Below, piece after piece: positions 1 to 8,486 of a stretch of 64,000 nucleotides of DNA; the first letter of the stretch is position 1; the number at the start of each line of letters is the position of its first letter. Below the pieces are notes generated by a model that saw nothing but the letters and a program-made list of their open reading frames with translations, made no database searches and was not told the DNA's origin. The stretch lies in contig NZ_BAGG01000077.1 in assembly GCF_000308695.1 (NCBI RefSeq), positions 1 to 64,000 on the forward strand. The letters run 5' to 3'. Source of the stretch: Nocardia takedensis NBRC 100417 (GTDB lineage: Bacteria > Actinomycetota > Actinomycetes > Mycobacteriales > Mycobacteriaceae). A program made the translations under genes and the position numbers.

Positions 1-799
1 TGACAGTGCCCTCGGCCAGCCGTCGCGCGCTCACCAGGAAGGCCGTGTGGCCCTGCATCCGATGTTCCGGGCGCACCGCGAGGCCGACCACGTGCCAGCC
101 GCGCACCATCGACTCCCAGGACCGGGGTTCGGTCCAGCACTCCTGCTCGCGCAGCGCCTCGACGACTTTGGACAACTGCGTGACGGTCGCCACATAGACG
201 ATCAGCACACCGCCCGGCACCAGCGCCTTCGACACCGTGGGCAGCGCGTCCCACGGCGCGAGCATGTCCAGCACCGCCCGGTCCACCGGCTCGCCCGTGT
301 AGGCGGCCACATCGCCGACGGTCAGTTCCCAGTTGGCGGGCCGCTCGCCGAAGAAGGTCTCGACGTTGCGCACCGCGTGCTCGGCGTGGTCCTCACGGAT
401 CTCGTAGGAGACCACTTTGCCCTCGGGACCGACGGCCCGCAGCAGCGAACAGGTCAGCGCGCCCGAGCCCGCCCCCGCCTCGAGCACCCGCGCGCCGGGG
501 AACACGTCGCCCTCGTGCACGATCTGCGCGGCGTCCTTCGGGTAGATCACCGCCGCGCCGCGCGGCATCGACAGCACGTAGTCGATGAGCAGCGGCCGCA
601 ACGCCAGATACGGGGTGCCGTTCGTGGAATTCACCACACTGCCCTCGTCCGCGCCGATCAGGCTGTCGTGTTTGATCCCGCCGCGGTGGGTGTGGAACTC
701 CTTGCCCGGTTCCAGCACGACCGTGTAGAGCCGCCCCTTGGCATCGGTCAGTTGCACCCGGTCACCGATGGTGAAGGGCCCGGTCCTTCTGGCCGTCAT
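1..799 (-). CDS. trmI: tRNA (adenine-58-N1)-methyltransferase TrmI, 3' end cut by window edge
   Basis: Class I SAM methyltransferase that makes m1A58 in the T-loop of tRNAs. Translating the minus strand from ATG at 799 gives MTARRTGPFTIGDRVQL at the N-terminus, a small beta-rich domain, then the SAM-binding motif VLEAGAGSGALT near residue 105. The last visible residues, HTAFLVSARRLAEGTV, are typical of the family C-terminus, so only about 10-20 residues are missing (266 codons seen, family about 280). A GGAG ribosome site lies just upstream of the ATG. The divergent RecB-like nuclease gene starts 110 bases away, the same pairing as Rv2118c/Rv2119 in M. tuberculosis. Identification is secure from sequence and synteny. 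Confidence 0.93.
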   Translation of the reverse strand, partial: MTARRTGPFTIGDRVQLTDAKGRLYTVVLEPGKEFHTHRGGIKHDSLIGADEGSVVNSTNGTPYLALRPLLIDYVLSMPRGAAVIYPKDAAQIVHEGDVFPGARVLEAGAGSGALTCSLLRAVGPEGKVVSYEIREDHAEHAVRNVETFFGERPANWELTVGDVAAYTGEPVDRAVLDMLAPWDALPTVSKALVPGGVLIVYVATVTQLSKVVEALREQECWTEPRSWESMVRGWHVVGLAVRPEHRMQGHTAFLVSARRLAEGTV

Positions 800-896
800 G
801 AATCTCCGTTCCGCTCGCGTGCTGTGTGCGCGGCGCTCGTCAGCGCCCGCGTGCACGGGGCGACCGCCGTCGCGCCGCGGTGTCGGTACCGCCGGA

Positions 897-902
897 TAGC
901 CT
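897..902 (+). promoter_or_regulatory. Candidate -10 box (TAGCCT) giving a leaderless mRNA for the nuclease gene
   Basis: TAGCCT fits the actinobacterial TANNNT -10 consensus and ends 8 bases before the ATG at 910, so transcription would begin at or one base before the start codon. No Shine-Dalgarno sequence is visible. Inference from spacing only. Confidence 0.4.
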
Positions 903-909
903 GCCAGGT

Positions 910-1809
910 ATGTCAGCGCTCGTGTCCACGCCCCCTGCCGATGCCGAGAACACCCCCGGCGGACAACGGCGACGGCCCGCGCTGTCCCCGTCGCGGGCAA
1001 TGGATTTCAAGCAGTGTCCGCTGAAATATCGGCTGCGCGCGATCGATCGGGTCCCGGAGGCGCCCTCGGTGCACGCCGTGCGCGGCACGGTGGTGCACGC
1101 CGTGCTAGAGGATCTCTACGGCCTGCCCGCCGCCCAGCGTTCCCCTGACCGCGCGCGGGATCTGGTCGAGCCCGCCTGGACCCGCACCCTCACCGAACGC
1201 CCCGAAGTCGGCGAACTGGTCGCCAAAGACGGTGGGCAGCGTTTCCTGTCCGAGGTATCGGCGCTGGTCGACCGCTATTTCCGACTGGAGGACCCGACAC
1301 GCTTCGAGCCCGAGTCGCGGGAGGCGCGCGTGGAGGTGGAACTGGCCGACGGCGTGCTGTTGCGCGGTTTCGTCGACCGCATCGATGTCGCGCCCACCGG
1401 GGAACTGCGCGTGGTCGACTACAAGACCGGGCGCGCGCCGGGCCCGAATTCGGAGACCAAGGCGCTGTTCCAACTCAAGTTCTACGCGCTGGTGGTCCTG
1501 CGCACGCGCGGCATCGTGCCCGCCCAACTGCGCCTGCTCTACCTCGCCGACGAGCAGATCCTCACCTACTCCCCCGACGAGGAGGAACTGCTGCGTTTCG
1601 AGCGCACGCTGAGCGCGTTGTGGGCGGCGATCCTGGAGGCGGCCCGCACCGGCGATTTCCGGCCGCAGCGCACCTGGCTGTGCTCCTACTGCGACTACAA
1701 ACCGCTGTGCCCGGAGTTCGGCGGCACACCGCCGCCGTACCCCGGTCCCCCGACCGACGGTCTCACCGAATCGCCGGACGAGACGCTGGCCGAGTCGGTC
1801 GCGGACTGA
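910..1809 (+). CDS. RecB-family PD-(D/E)XK exonuclease with C-terminal Fe-S cysteine cluster
   Basis: A 299-residue PD-(D/E)XK nuclease of the RecB/AddB/Cas4 type, expected to degrade DNA ends. Nuclease core motifs are visible: the GTVVHAVLE box near residue 60 (motif I His), GFVDRIDV near 150 (motif II Asp) and VVDYKTGRAP near 164 (motif III D..K). One Cys near residue 36 (FKQCPLKYR) plus three in WLCSYCDYKPLC near residue 260 match the four-cysteine 4Fe-4S arrangement known from AddB and Cas4. The ATG at 910 is preferred over upstream in-frame starts because the preceding sequence has no family resemblance and a -10 box abuts it. Rv2119 of M. tuberculosis occupies the same position. Specific repair role unknown. 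Confidence 0.85.
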   Translation: MSALVSTPPADAENTPGGQRRRPALSPSRAMDFKQCPLKYRLRAIDRVPEAPSVHAVRGTVVHAVLEDLYGLPAAQRSPDRARDLVEPAWTRTLTERPEVGELVAKDGGQRFLSEVSALVDRYFRLEDPTRFEPESREARVEVELADGVLLRGFVDRIDVAPTGELRVVDYKTGRAPGPNSETKALFQLKFYALVVLRTRGIVPAQLRLLYLADEQILTYSPDEEELLRFERTLSALWAAILEAARTGDFRPQRTWLCSYCDYKPLCPEFGGTPPPYPGPPTDGLTESPDETLAESVAD

Positions 1810-1810
1810 C

Positions 1811-2347
1811 TCACACCGTGAAGTCGCGGAACAGCAGCACCGACAGCCCCAACCCGACGAGCAGGTTGACCACCACCGCCGAACCGAACACCGCGATCGG
1901 CCGCCACCCCGCTTCGCGCAGTCCGCGCACGGAGAATTCGAGCCCGATCGAGACGAAGGCCAGGATCAGAAACCAGGTGCGCAGGTCGGTGACGATCGCG
2001 AGGTGCGCCGCGCCGGTCTTCTTGTCCACCGATCGCAGATACAGGGTGCCGATGATGGAGGCGGCGATGAACGCGAGCACGAATTTCGGGAAGCGGTCCC
2101 AGAATTGGCGCGCCGAGGGGCGCGGCGCGTCCGGGGTGCGTTCCACGCGCAAGGTGAACCAGGCGGTCAGCGCGATCGCCACCAGGCCGATCAACGCGTT
2201 CTGCGTGGTCTTGACGATCGTCGCGATCTGGAGCGCCTGCTCCCCCGCGATCGCGCCCGAGGCCGCGACAGGTCGAAGATCTCGGCCAGCCAGGAGCGTA
2301 TCGGCGGCGCGCGAGCACCCGCACCGATTGCCCTCACCGTGAATCAA
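1811..2347 (-). pseudogene. YeiH/UPF0324-type membrane exporter, C-terminal remnant only
   Basis: The frame encodes four hydrophobic segments (ALIGLVAIALTAWFTL, FVLAFIAASIIGTLYL, TWFLILAFVSIGLEFSV, AVFGSAVVVNLLVGLGLSVLL) that resemble the C-terminal half of YeiH/UPF0324 putative sulfate exporters, including the segment beginning SGAIAGEQALQIATIVK. Full members have roughly 330-450 residues; here family-like sequence starts abruptly near base 2269, and only 43 bases separate the frame from hisG, so the N-terminal 200 or so residues are gone. The first 26 codons look like non-family sequence. It occupies the place of Rv2120c (a short membrane protein, as I recall), so a short conserved form is the alternative to a pseudogene. 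Confidence 0.55.
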
Positions 2348-2390
2348 TCAGCGGTGCGGGGCAATCGGCGCAAGAGTTGCGGCCGGGCCG

Positions 2391-3242
2391 TCAGAACGCG
2401 CGGCAGGACCGGATGTCGGTGGCCAGGATGGCCTTCGCGCCGAGTTCGGCGAGCTGGTCCATGAGTTCGTTGCCCTGCTTGCGCGGCACCAGCGCGCGCA
2501 CGGCCACCCAGGTCTCGTCGGCCAGCGGCGACACCGTCGGCGACTCCAGGCCCGGGGTGATGCGCACCGCCTGCTCGAGCAGATCCTTCGGGCAGTCGTA
2601 GTCCAGCATCAGGTACTGCTGGGCGAAGACCACGCCCTGGATGCGCGCGACCAACTGGTTGCGGGCGCGATCGTCGCGGTCGGCGCCGACCGCCTCGATC
2701 AGCACGCCCTCCGAATCGCACAGGCTCTCCCCGAAGGCGACCAGGTTGTGCTGACGCAGGGTGCGCCCGGAGCCGACCACGTCGGCGATGGCGTCGGCCA
2801 CGCCGAGTTGGATGGAGATCTCCACCGCGCCGTCGAGACGGATCACCTCGGCCTGGATGCCGCGCCGCGCCAGATCGGTGAGCACCAGGTTCGGGTAGGA
2901 GGTGGCGATGCGCTTGTCGTAGAGGTCCTCGACCTTCCACTCCCGGCCCGCCGGGCCCGCGTAGCGGAACGTGGACCGCCCGAAGCCGAGGGCGATGCGC
3001 TCCTGCACCGGAGCGCCGGAGTCCAGGGCCAGATCACGTCCGGTGATCCCGAGGTCGAGTTCGCCGGACCCGACGTAGATCGCGATGTCCTTGGGGCGGA
3101 GGAAGAAGAATTCGACCTGGTTGGCCGGGTCGAGGACGGTCAGGTCGCGCGAATCGGTGCGCTTGCGGTATCCGGCCTCGACGAGGATCGAGGTGGCCGA
3201 TTCGGAGAGTGCGCCTTTGTTGGGGACTGCGACGCGCAGCAT
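2391..3242 (-). CDS. hisG: ATP phosphoribosyltransferase HisG (long form)
   Basis: First enzyme of histidine biosynthesis: condenses ATP and PRPP to N1-(5-phosphoribosyl)-ATP; feedback-inhibited by histidine. The 283-residue length is that of the long, HisZ-independent form with a C-terminal ACT-like regulatory domain (from about residue 215). Recognisable stretches are LRVAVPNKGAL at the N-terminus, the DLGITGRDL loop near 65, and the PRPP-binding region ADAIADVVGSGRTLRQH near 150. ATG at 3242. hisE lies 57 bases upstream in the same direction, so the two are probably co-transcribed, as in mycobacteria. Confidence 0.96.
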   Translation of the reverse strand: MLRVAVPNKGALSESATSILVEAGYRKRTDSRDLTVLDPANQVEFFFLRPKDIAIYVGSGELDLGITGRDLALDSGAPVQERIALGFGRSTFRYAGPAGREWKVEDLYDKRIATSYPNLVLTDLARRGIQAEVIRLDGAVEISIQLGVADAIADVVGSGRTLRQHNLVAFGESLCDSEGVLIEAVGADRDDRARNQLVARIQGVVFAQQYLMLDYDCPKDLLEQAVRITPGLESPTVSPLADETWVAVRALVPRKQGNELMDQLAELGAKAILATDIRSCRAF

Positions 3243-3299
3243 GGGGATGGGTCCTTTCGGAGGAGGCGACGGGTGGGATCGGCGGTCGGCCGCGGGCCG

Positions 3300-3563
3300 T
3301 CACAGATGTCGGTACACGTCCTCGAGGGTCAGTCCCCTGCCGACCATCAGCACCTGGACCCAGTACAGCAACTGGGAGATCTCCTCGGCCAGCGATTCGT
3401 CGCTCTCGTGCTCGGCGGCCAGCCACACTTCCCCGGCTTCCTCGAGCACCTTCTTGCCCTGCGTGTGCACGCCTGCCTCCAGCGCGGCCACGGTGCCCGA
3501 ACCCTCGGGACGGGTGAGGGCACGGTCCTGCAACTCGGCGAACAGGGACTCGAAGTTCTTCAC
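3300..3563 (-). CDS. hisE: Phosphoribosyl-ATP pyrophosphohydrolase HisE
   Basis: Second step of histidine biosynthesis: hydrolyses phosphoribosyl-ATP to phosphoribosyl-AMP and pyrophosphate. The 87-residue all-alpha MazG-like protein contains the conserved stretch GKKVLEEAGEVWLAAE (Mg-binding EExxE motif) followed by EEISQLLYWVQVLM. The GTG at 3563 gives a normal HisE N-terminus (VKNFESLFAEL); upstream codons lack family similarity. Precedes hisG on the same strand. Confidence 0.94.
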   Translation of the reverse strand: MKNFESLFAELQDRALTRPEGSGTVAALEAGVHTQGKKVLEEAGEVWLAAEHESDESLAEEISQLLYWVQVLMVGRGLTLEDVYRHL

Positions 3564-3603
3564 GGAGGACCATTCTTTCAGACCCCCGCACACTCCCCGC
3601 ACA

Positions 3604-3643
3604 CCGCACCACCCCGCCGGTCCGGGCCGACGGGGTGGTGCGG
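3604..3643 (-). terminator. Hairpin terminator downstream of the acyltransferase gene
   Basis: A 13-base perfect inverted repeat (CCGCACCACCCCG ... CGGGGTGGTGCGG) with a 14-base loop sits between the acyltransferase stop at 3664 and the hisE start, as expected for a factor-independent terminator without a strong U tract, common in actinobacteria. Confidence 0.7.
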
Positions 3644-3663
3644 GACGGGGTGTGCGGTGCGTC

Positions 3664-5478
3664 TCAGCCCTGGGCGAGCAGCGCCTCGAGTTCGGCGACG
3701 GCGGTGCGCAGGTGCCCGGCGAAGGCGTGCATCTGGTCCGCGACCGGCTCCGGGGTGGCCAGGTAGAGGTTCCACCGGTCCGGCAGCAGCACGTAGGCGA
3801 TGCCGATGCAGGTCGGGCTGGTGGAGCCGAAACCGAAGAACTCGATGTTGACCGACGGGGCCGAACTGGTCGAGAGGTAGTCGTCGCGCATGATCACCCA
3901 GCCGGGGCTGTCGAACAGCGGCAGCGGCTCGGTGACGCCCAGTTCCGCGCCCCGACGGCGCTGGATCCACTGCAACTCCCACAGGTGCTGCTCGGGCGCG
4001 TCGCCGGCCTGGCACTGCTTGGCCCGCTCGACGTGCACGGTCGCGGCGGTGCGAGCGGCGGCCAGTCGGGTGGCGTCGTCGCCCTCGGGATCGACCATCG
4101 CGTCCACGAAGGCGATCATCTGCGGCGTCACCACCCGCATCGCCTCGGTGCGGCCGTTGCGGTACTGGCGGGTGGCGATGGATTCGTAGGTCGCCCCGGT
4201 GAGCCCCTTGGTGCGCCGGTGGGCCACCTGGTAGGCCAGTTGCGCGAAGGCGTCCGGCGAGATCTTGAGCTGCTTGGCCCGCGCGGTGCCGAAATCCGGG
4301 AACGAGAGCGTCTCGGTGGCGTTGGCCGCCGCGTAGGCCGCGAAGTCGACGCCCGCCGCCGCGATCGACGAGCGCAGCGCGTCGTCGAGGACGAACTCGA
4401 TCGGCGCGATCGCGGGCACGCCCTGCTGCTGGGCGCCCGAGCGCGCGGCGTGTTCGGCCGCCGTGGTCTCGAGCAGGGTGTCCACGAACGACAGGATGGT
4501 GGTGCCGTCCAGGCCGCAGTGCTCGACGTTGATGCCGGCGGTGCCGTCCTCGAAGACCAGGAACGAGACCGACTTGTCGAACCAGCGGTTGCCGCTGTCG
4601 CCGTGCAGCAACTGGTCGCAGGCGTGCTGGGTGTCGGTCGGCGCGAAATCCTCGAGGCAGACGCAGAACAGCGCCGTCTCCAGGGTGTCCAGCGCCGTGA
4701 CGTTGGCGGGCACGGACAGCAGCGCCGCCCGGTCGGCCGCCCAGTCGGCGCGCGCCTTGGTGGTCAGGTGGCCGACGGCGGAATCGGCCGCGACCCGCTG
4801 TTCGCCACGCTGCTTGACCGCCGTCAGGCCCGCGGCGAGATCCTCGGGCGTGTAGGGCGCGCCCTCCGGGCCGATCACGTCGACGGCGAACAGGTTGCCC
4901 CGGTAGAACACGGCGATGTGGCGGGCCTGCGACGGGCCGGGTTCGGCCTCGCTGTAGGGCACCCGCACGCTGTCCTGTTCCGCGCCCGGGATGCGGGTCT
5001 CGGAGAACAGGTACTTGTTCTGCCACATCGACAACTGCTGACCGCGCTGGGTGACCGGCGGGATGGCCTCCTCGTCCAGGGCCAGCTTGTAGTCCACGGC
5101 CGCCGCGATCAGCGCCGCCGCGCGCTCGACCTGGCTCGCGCCCGTCGAGGCGGCCAGCACGGTGTCGTCGCGGAAGAGGAAGAAGAAGTTGGCGTTCAGC
5201 GCGATCCGGTCCCGCCTGCCCAGGTAGCGCGACGGCCAGAACAGGTCGAGCCAACTGCCGACGCCCGGCGTCGCGTCGTACTCGCGCAATGCCTCGTGCA
5301 GTGTCGCGCCGGGACCGTCGGCGCGCAGCAGATCGTCCACGGCCGCCCTGGTGGTGGCGAGTTCGTCGTCGGTCAGCAACGGCGCGGACCACTCCAGGAA
5401 CCGCGCGGCGGTGTCCTGCAAGGTGGGCAGCGGTACCCGCGGCAGATGGTCTTCGGCGGCGAAGGTGCGGTCGCTCAA
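3664..5478 (-). CDS. Carnitine/choline O-acyltransferase family protein
   Basis: A 604-residue member of the carnitine/choline acyltransferase family, which move acyl groups between CoA and carnitine or a similar amino alcohol. The catalytic histidine motif is clear (NVEHCGLDGTT, family HxxxDG) about residue 300. Other family hallmarks are the N-terminal LPRVPLPTLQDTAARFLE (residues 13-30), WFDKSVSFLVFEDG before the catalytic site, and the RNGRTEAMR carnitine-site motif near 415. The start is set at TTG 5478, preceded by GAGGA at 8 bases; the residues after it match the family N-terminus. Bacterial members occur in nocardiae and mycobacteria. Lies upstream of its own hairpin terminator and 134 bases from a methyltransferase gene on the same strand. 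Exact acceptor not deducible. Confidence 0.85.
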   Translation of the reverse strand: MSDRTFAAEDHLPRVPLPTLQDTAARFLEWSAPLLTDDELATTRAAVDDLLRADGPGATLHEALREYDATPGVGSWLDLFWPSRYLGRRDRIALNANFFFLFRDDTVLAASTGASQVERAAALIAAAVDYKLALDEEAIPPVTQRGQQLSMWQNKYLFSETRIPGAEQDSVRVPYSEAEPGPSQARHIAVFYRGNLFAVDVIGPEGAPYTPEDLAAGLTAVKQRGEQRVAADSAVGHLTTKARADWAADRAALLSVPANVTALDTLETALFCVCLEDFAPTDTQHACDQLLHGDSGNRWFDKSVSFLVFEDGTAGINVEHCGLDGTTILSFVDTLLETTAAEHAARSGAQQQGVPAIAPIEFVLDDALRSSIAAAGVDFAAYAAANATETLSFPDFGTARAKQLKISPDAFAQLAYQVAHRRTKGLTGATYESIATRQYRNGRTEAMRVVTPQMIAFVDAMVDPEGDDATRLAAARTAATVHVERAKQCQAGDAPEQHLWELQWIQRRRGAELGVTEPLPLFDSPGWVIMRDDYLSTSSAPSVNIEFFGFGSTSPTCIGIAYVLLPDRWNLYLATPEPVADQMHAFAGHLRTAVAELEALLAQG

Positions 5479-5612
5479 GTCGGATTCCTCGGGTGCGTGG
5501 GTGGATTCGGAGAGACTGCGGCGAGGCCGGCGCGCACGGGCGCGCCGGCTCACCACTGATCCTCGGCGTAGCGCCGAAGTTTGGAAAGGGCCGGGAGGCG
5601 TGTCGCGGCGAT

Positions 5613-6419
5613 TCAGGCGGGTCGCGACACGTACAGGGCAGCGTAGAGCCACCCGTAGTCTTCGCGTCCGGCGGTGTCGACGCCCTTGTCCGCCAGCGTG
5701 TTCAGCACCTGCTCGCGTTCGGAGTCGGAGGCGAAGCGGCGCTGCTCGTACAGACCGGGCAGTCGCTCGGTGCGGTAGCCGAGCGCGGCCAATTCCTCGG
5801 CGATCGGGTCGAAATCGAACATGCGCAGCACGAAATGGGCCATCCAGGGCCTGCGGTCGGCGTCGGCGGTGGCGATGCGCACCAACGTCTTCTCGGTGAC
5901 GTAGCCGATGCACCCGGTGGAGATCACCAGATCGGCGGTGGCCAGCACGGCGCGCTGCTCGTCGGTGGGATCGGTGGCCTCGAGGTCGGCGTGCACGGTC
6001 TCGTGCACGAAACCGGCCGCCGCGGCGTAGTCCAGCGCCGGACGGGAGGCGTCCACGCCGATGAAACGGACGTCGTCGTAGCGCTCGCCGCGGGCCAGTC
6101 GCGACCGGTCCCGCTCCAGCAGGGCGGCGCGGTCGATCTCGCCCGCGTCGCGGTAGTGCGCGGACAGGGCGTCGATGCCGACGCCCGAGAGTAAGAGCGC
6201 GGTGTTCACCCCGTAGGAACAGCCGATGTCCAGGACGGTCGGCGAGCGGTCGGGCGCGGCGGCGCGCAACTCGGTGATCTGCTGCTCGAAGAACGGCTTC
6301 GCCAGTTCCGGGATCCGATAGTCCAGTTCGGACATCCGGGCGTAGTACTCGCGGGGATCCGGTCGGTCGTAGATGTGGTCGAAGGAAGCTTTCCCGGTCG
6401 TATGCAACGGCACTGGCAC
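5613..6419 (-). CDS. Class I SAM-dependent methyltransferase
   Basis: A 268-residue small-molecule methyltransferase. The SAM-binding motif I, TVLDIGCSYGVNTALLL, lies near residue 65, and an acidic residue follows in IGVDAS near 120. The GTG at 6419 follows a GAGAGGA ribosome site at good spacing. The gene starts 34 bases downstream of the 2OG-Fe(II) oxygenase stop on the same strand, so the two are probably one operon, with the acyltransferase possibly read through behind them. Substrate unknown; the family resembles methyltransferases of natural-product clusters more than RNA or protein methylases. Confidence 0.75.
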   Translation of the reverse strand: MPVPLHTTGKASFDHIYDRPDPREYYARMSELDYRIPELAKPFFEQQITELRAAAPDRSPTVLDIGCSYGVNTALLLSGVGIDALSAHYRDAGEIDRAALLERDRSRLARGERYDDVRFIGVDASRPALDYAAAAGFVHETVHADLEATDPTDEQRAVLATADLVISTGCIGYVTEKTLVRIATADADRRPWMAHFVLRMFDFDPIAEELAALGYRTERLPGLYEQRRFASDSEREQVLNTLADKGVDTAGREDYGWLYAALYVSRPA

Positions 6420-6453
6420 GCTTGTCGTTCCTCTCGATCGATCGCGGGATCGG

Positions 6454-7314
6454 CTAGTCGAGTAGCCGGTCGCCGCGGACGGCATCCGCCGCGGCCAAGT
6501 GGTCGGGTAGGACCCGACCGAACAGTTGGCGGGTCCGTTCCACGGTGCCGATGACACCGGGCCGGTCGGTGTAGGCGAAGATCGCCGAATGCCGTTGGTC
6601 GGGGCCCGACACCGGCGAGACGCGATGCAGCGAGAAGCGCCCCTGGAACAGTTGCAGGTCACCCGGACGCAGATCGAGTCCGCGCACCAGGCCCTCGCCC
6701 GCTCCGGTCAGCACCGCGCGCACGTCGTCGAGATTCTCGGCGCGCGGCGAGCGGATGTTCGGGCAGTACTCGAACACGCCGCCGTCCCCCGCGGGCTGGG
6801 TCAGCATGCTGACGGTGAATTCGTTGGTGTCGAAATGCCACGGATGCGACATCCCCGGCGCGACCACGTTCAGGCACAGTCCGGCCAGCGGGTCGGCGAA
6901 TTCGTGGAGTTCGGCCAAGCCGAAGCAGTCGGCCACGAACCGCTGGAACTCGCCGCTGGTGTAGAGGCGGTGGATCAGCGCGTCGGCGGGGATCCGGTCG
7001 CGCGGCACGAAAGCGTTGCCGCGGTCGAACACGATCCGGCCCGGATGATCCTCCGGCAGTTCGGTGTCGAGCGGGATGTTGTAGGCGTTGACCCGCTGCA
7101 CCTCGTAGTAGGCGTGCGGGGCCATCCGCTCCCCCTCGGCGCGCAGCGTCTCGATCAGCGCGGGGCGGATGAACTCACGCAGTACGGTGCATCCGCTCGC
7201 GGCCAATTCGGCTCGCGCCCGCTCGACCACCGCCGCCCGCTCGACGCCCTCGGCGTCGGCGAGCGGATACCGTGCGGTGTCTACGATCTCGTCGAGAACG
7301 CCCGTAACTGCCAT
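6454..7314 (-). CDS. 2-oxoglutarate/Fe(II)-dependent oxygenase, phytanoyl-CoA hydroxylase-like
   Basis: A 286-residue non-haem iron oxygenase. The metal triad HxD...H is visible in HPWHFDTNEFTVSM (about residue 155) and in LFQGRFSLHRVSPV (about 240), with an Arg about ten residues beyond the distal His for 2-oxoglutarate. The pattern WHFDTNEF ... GGVFEYCPNIR ... LFQGRFSLHRV recalls the HalD/BesD halogenase relatives, but those halogenases lose the Asp of the triad; Asp is kept here, which predicts a hydroxylase or related oxygenase. ATG at 7314 has no clear ribosome site. Probably co-transcribed with the methyltransferase downstream. Confidence 0.75.
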   Translation of the reverse strand: MAVTGVLDEIVDTARYPLADAEGVERAAVVERARAELAASGCTVLREFIRPALIETLRAEGERMAPHAYYEVQRVNAYNIPLDTELPEDHPGRIVFDRGNAFVPRDRIPADALIHRLYTSGEFQRFVADCFGLAELHEFADPLAGLCLNVVAPGMSHPWHFDTNEFTVSMLTQPAGDGGVFEYCPNIRSPRAENLDDVRAVLTGAGEGLVRGLDLRPGDLQLFQGRFSLHRVSPVSGPDQRHSAIFAYTDRPGVIGTVERTRQLFGRVLPDHLAAADAVRGDRLLD

Positions 7315-7550
7315 GGCGTAATTCTGATCGAGAAACCGACCGACACGCCCGGGATTCGGAAAGATAGCCCGTGACTGTAATCACACCTCCCTGCCTGCTC
7401 ACAAGCGTTGCGGGACAGTAACTCTCGGTATGCCGCAGTCGGGCGTGTCCGGTGTGTCGGACCGCGCGCCGGACGCGGAACCGTTACGGGACAACGGATG
7501 TGGGCGGACGGGCCGCCGGACCGTTCCCGGGCGCTGTCCGCGCGCGGTGC

Positions 7551-8222
7551 TCACCGCCGGTCCCGCAGCGCCTCGCGCAGATGCGAGCCGGTCAGCCCGA
7601 CCAACGTGTCGCGGAACACCCGCCCGGGGGCACTGGGCACCGCGATCTCACACGGCACCACGATCACCGCGCAGCCCGCCGCCTGGGCCGCGAGCGCACC
7701 CGTCGGCGAATCCTCGATCGCCACACACGCTTTCGGATCGACCCCGAGCAGTTCGGCCGCGCGCAAGTACACGTCGGGCTCCGGCTTGCCCTCGGGCACC
7801 TCGTCACCGCACACCGACACGTCGAAGAAATCGCGGCCCAAGGTGTCGAGGCCGAACTCGGTCAGCGAACGCTTGGTGTTGGTCACCAGCGCGCTCGGCA
7901 GCCCCTCCGCGCGCACCATGCCCAGCGCGTCCTCGGCCCCTGGCCGCCACGGGATCGGCCCCGTCATCAACTCCGTCACCCGAAGCTCGAGGAACCGGCC
8001 CGCCGCGCGCAGATCGTCCTCGGTCGGGTCGATGCCCAGCCCCGCGAACACGATGCGCAACGCGTTCGGCCCCGACGCCCCGATCAGCGAATGCCGGATC
8101 GCGTCGGTCATCACCCCGCCGAACTCCACCGCGAGTTCGCGCACCGCGACATCCCAGAGCTTCTCCGAGTCCAGCAACGTGCCGTCCATGTCCCACAGGA
8201 CCGCGGCGAGTGGCGCGTTCAC
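7551..8222 (-). CDS. HAD-superfamily phosphatase (beta-phosphoglucomutase/phosphoglycolate phosphatase-like)
   Basis: A 223-residue HAD hydrolase. Motif I is DMDGTLLDSE at residues 11-20 (nucleophile Asp followed by DxD), motif II ALVTNTKRS about 115, motif III Lys in PEGKPEPDVY about 150, and motif IV EDSPTGALAA about 175. The cap is the four-helix C1 type between motifs I and II. GTG at 8222 is preceded by AGGAGA nine bases upstream. Likely dephosphorylates a small sugar phosphate; HAD substrate specificity cannot be read from the sequence. Convergence with no neighbour; it follows a 264-base gap holding a direct repeat. Confidence 0.85.
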   Translation of the reverse strand: MNAPLAAVLWDMDGTLLDSEKLWDVAVRELAVEFGGVMTDAIRHSLIGASGPNALRIVFAGLGIDPTEDDLRAAGRFLELRVTELMTGPIPWRPGAEDALGMVRAEGLPSALVTNTKRSLTEFGLDTLGRDFFDVSVCGDEVPEGKPEPDVYLRAAELLGVDPKACVAIEDSPTGALAAQAAGCAVIVVPCEIAVPSAPGRVFRDTLVGLTGSHLREALRDRR

Positions 8223-8380
8223 GTGCCGATGTCTCCTCTGCTCCGGTGACCTCCCCGTCGGATGATCGCCCCGCACCAGGCTATCGACACCGCCACCGCG
8301 AACACCCGCCCCGGACCGGCCGAGTGAGGCCGATCACCGACACCCTTCCCCGGTCATCGCCGAGGTCACGCGGCGTCGAC

Positions 8381-8442
8381 CCGACCCGGCAGGCAGACGC
8401 GGCAGTCGGGCCGTCCCGACCCGGCAGGCAGACGCGGCAGTC
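8381..8442. repeat. 27-base direct repeat, two copies plus a partial third
   Basis: The same 27 bases (beginning CCGACCCGGCAGGCAGACGC) occur at 8381-8407 and 8416-8442, period 35. A third, degenerate copy (CGACCCCGGCAGGCTGTC) follows at about 8444-8461. The repeat lies in the 264-base gap between the kinase stop (8487) and the HAD start (8222). The first two copies are identical by eye. Confidence 0.8.
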
Positions 8443-8486
8443 TCGACCCCGGCAGGCTGTCACCGTCCGACGACGGCTCGGTGGGC

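Noticed and set aside
3085..5559. 824-residue plus-strand open frame
   Set aside because: It is antisense to hisG/hisE and the acyltransferase; high GC makes long shadow frames. Its protein is low-complexity Arg/Gly/Ala with no family motif.
8381..8461. CRISPR array
   Set aside because: Only two full repeats with 8-base spacing and no palindromic repeat or cas genes.
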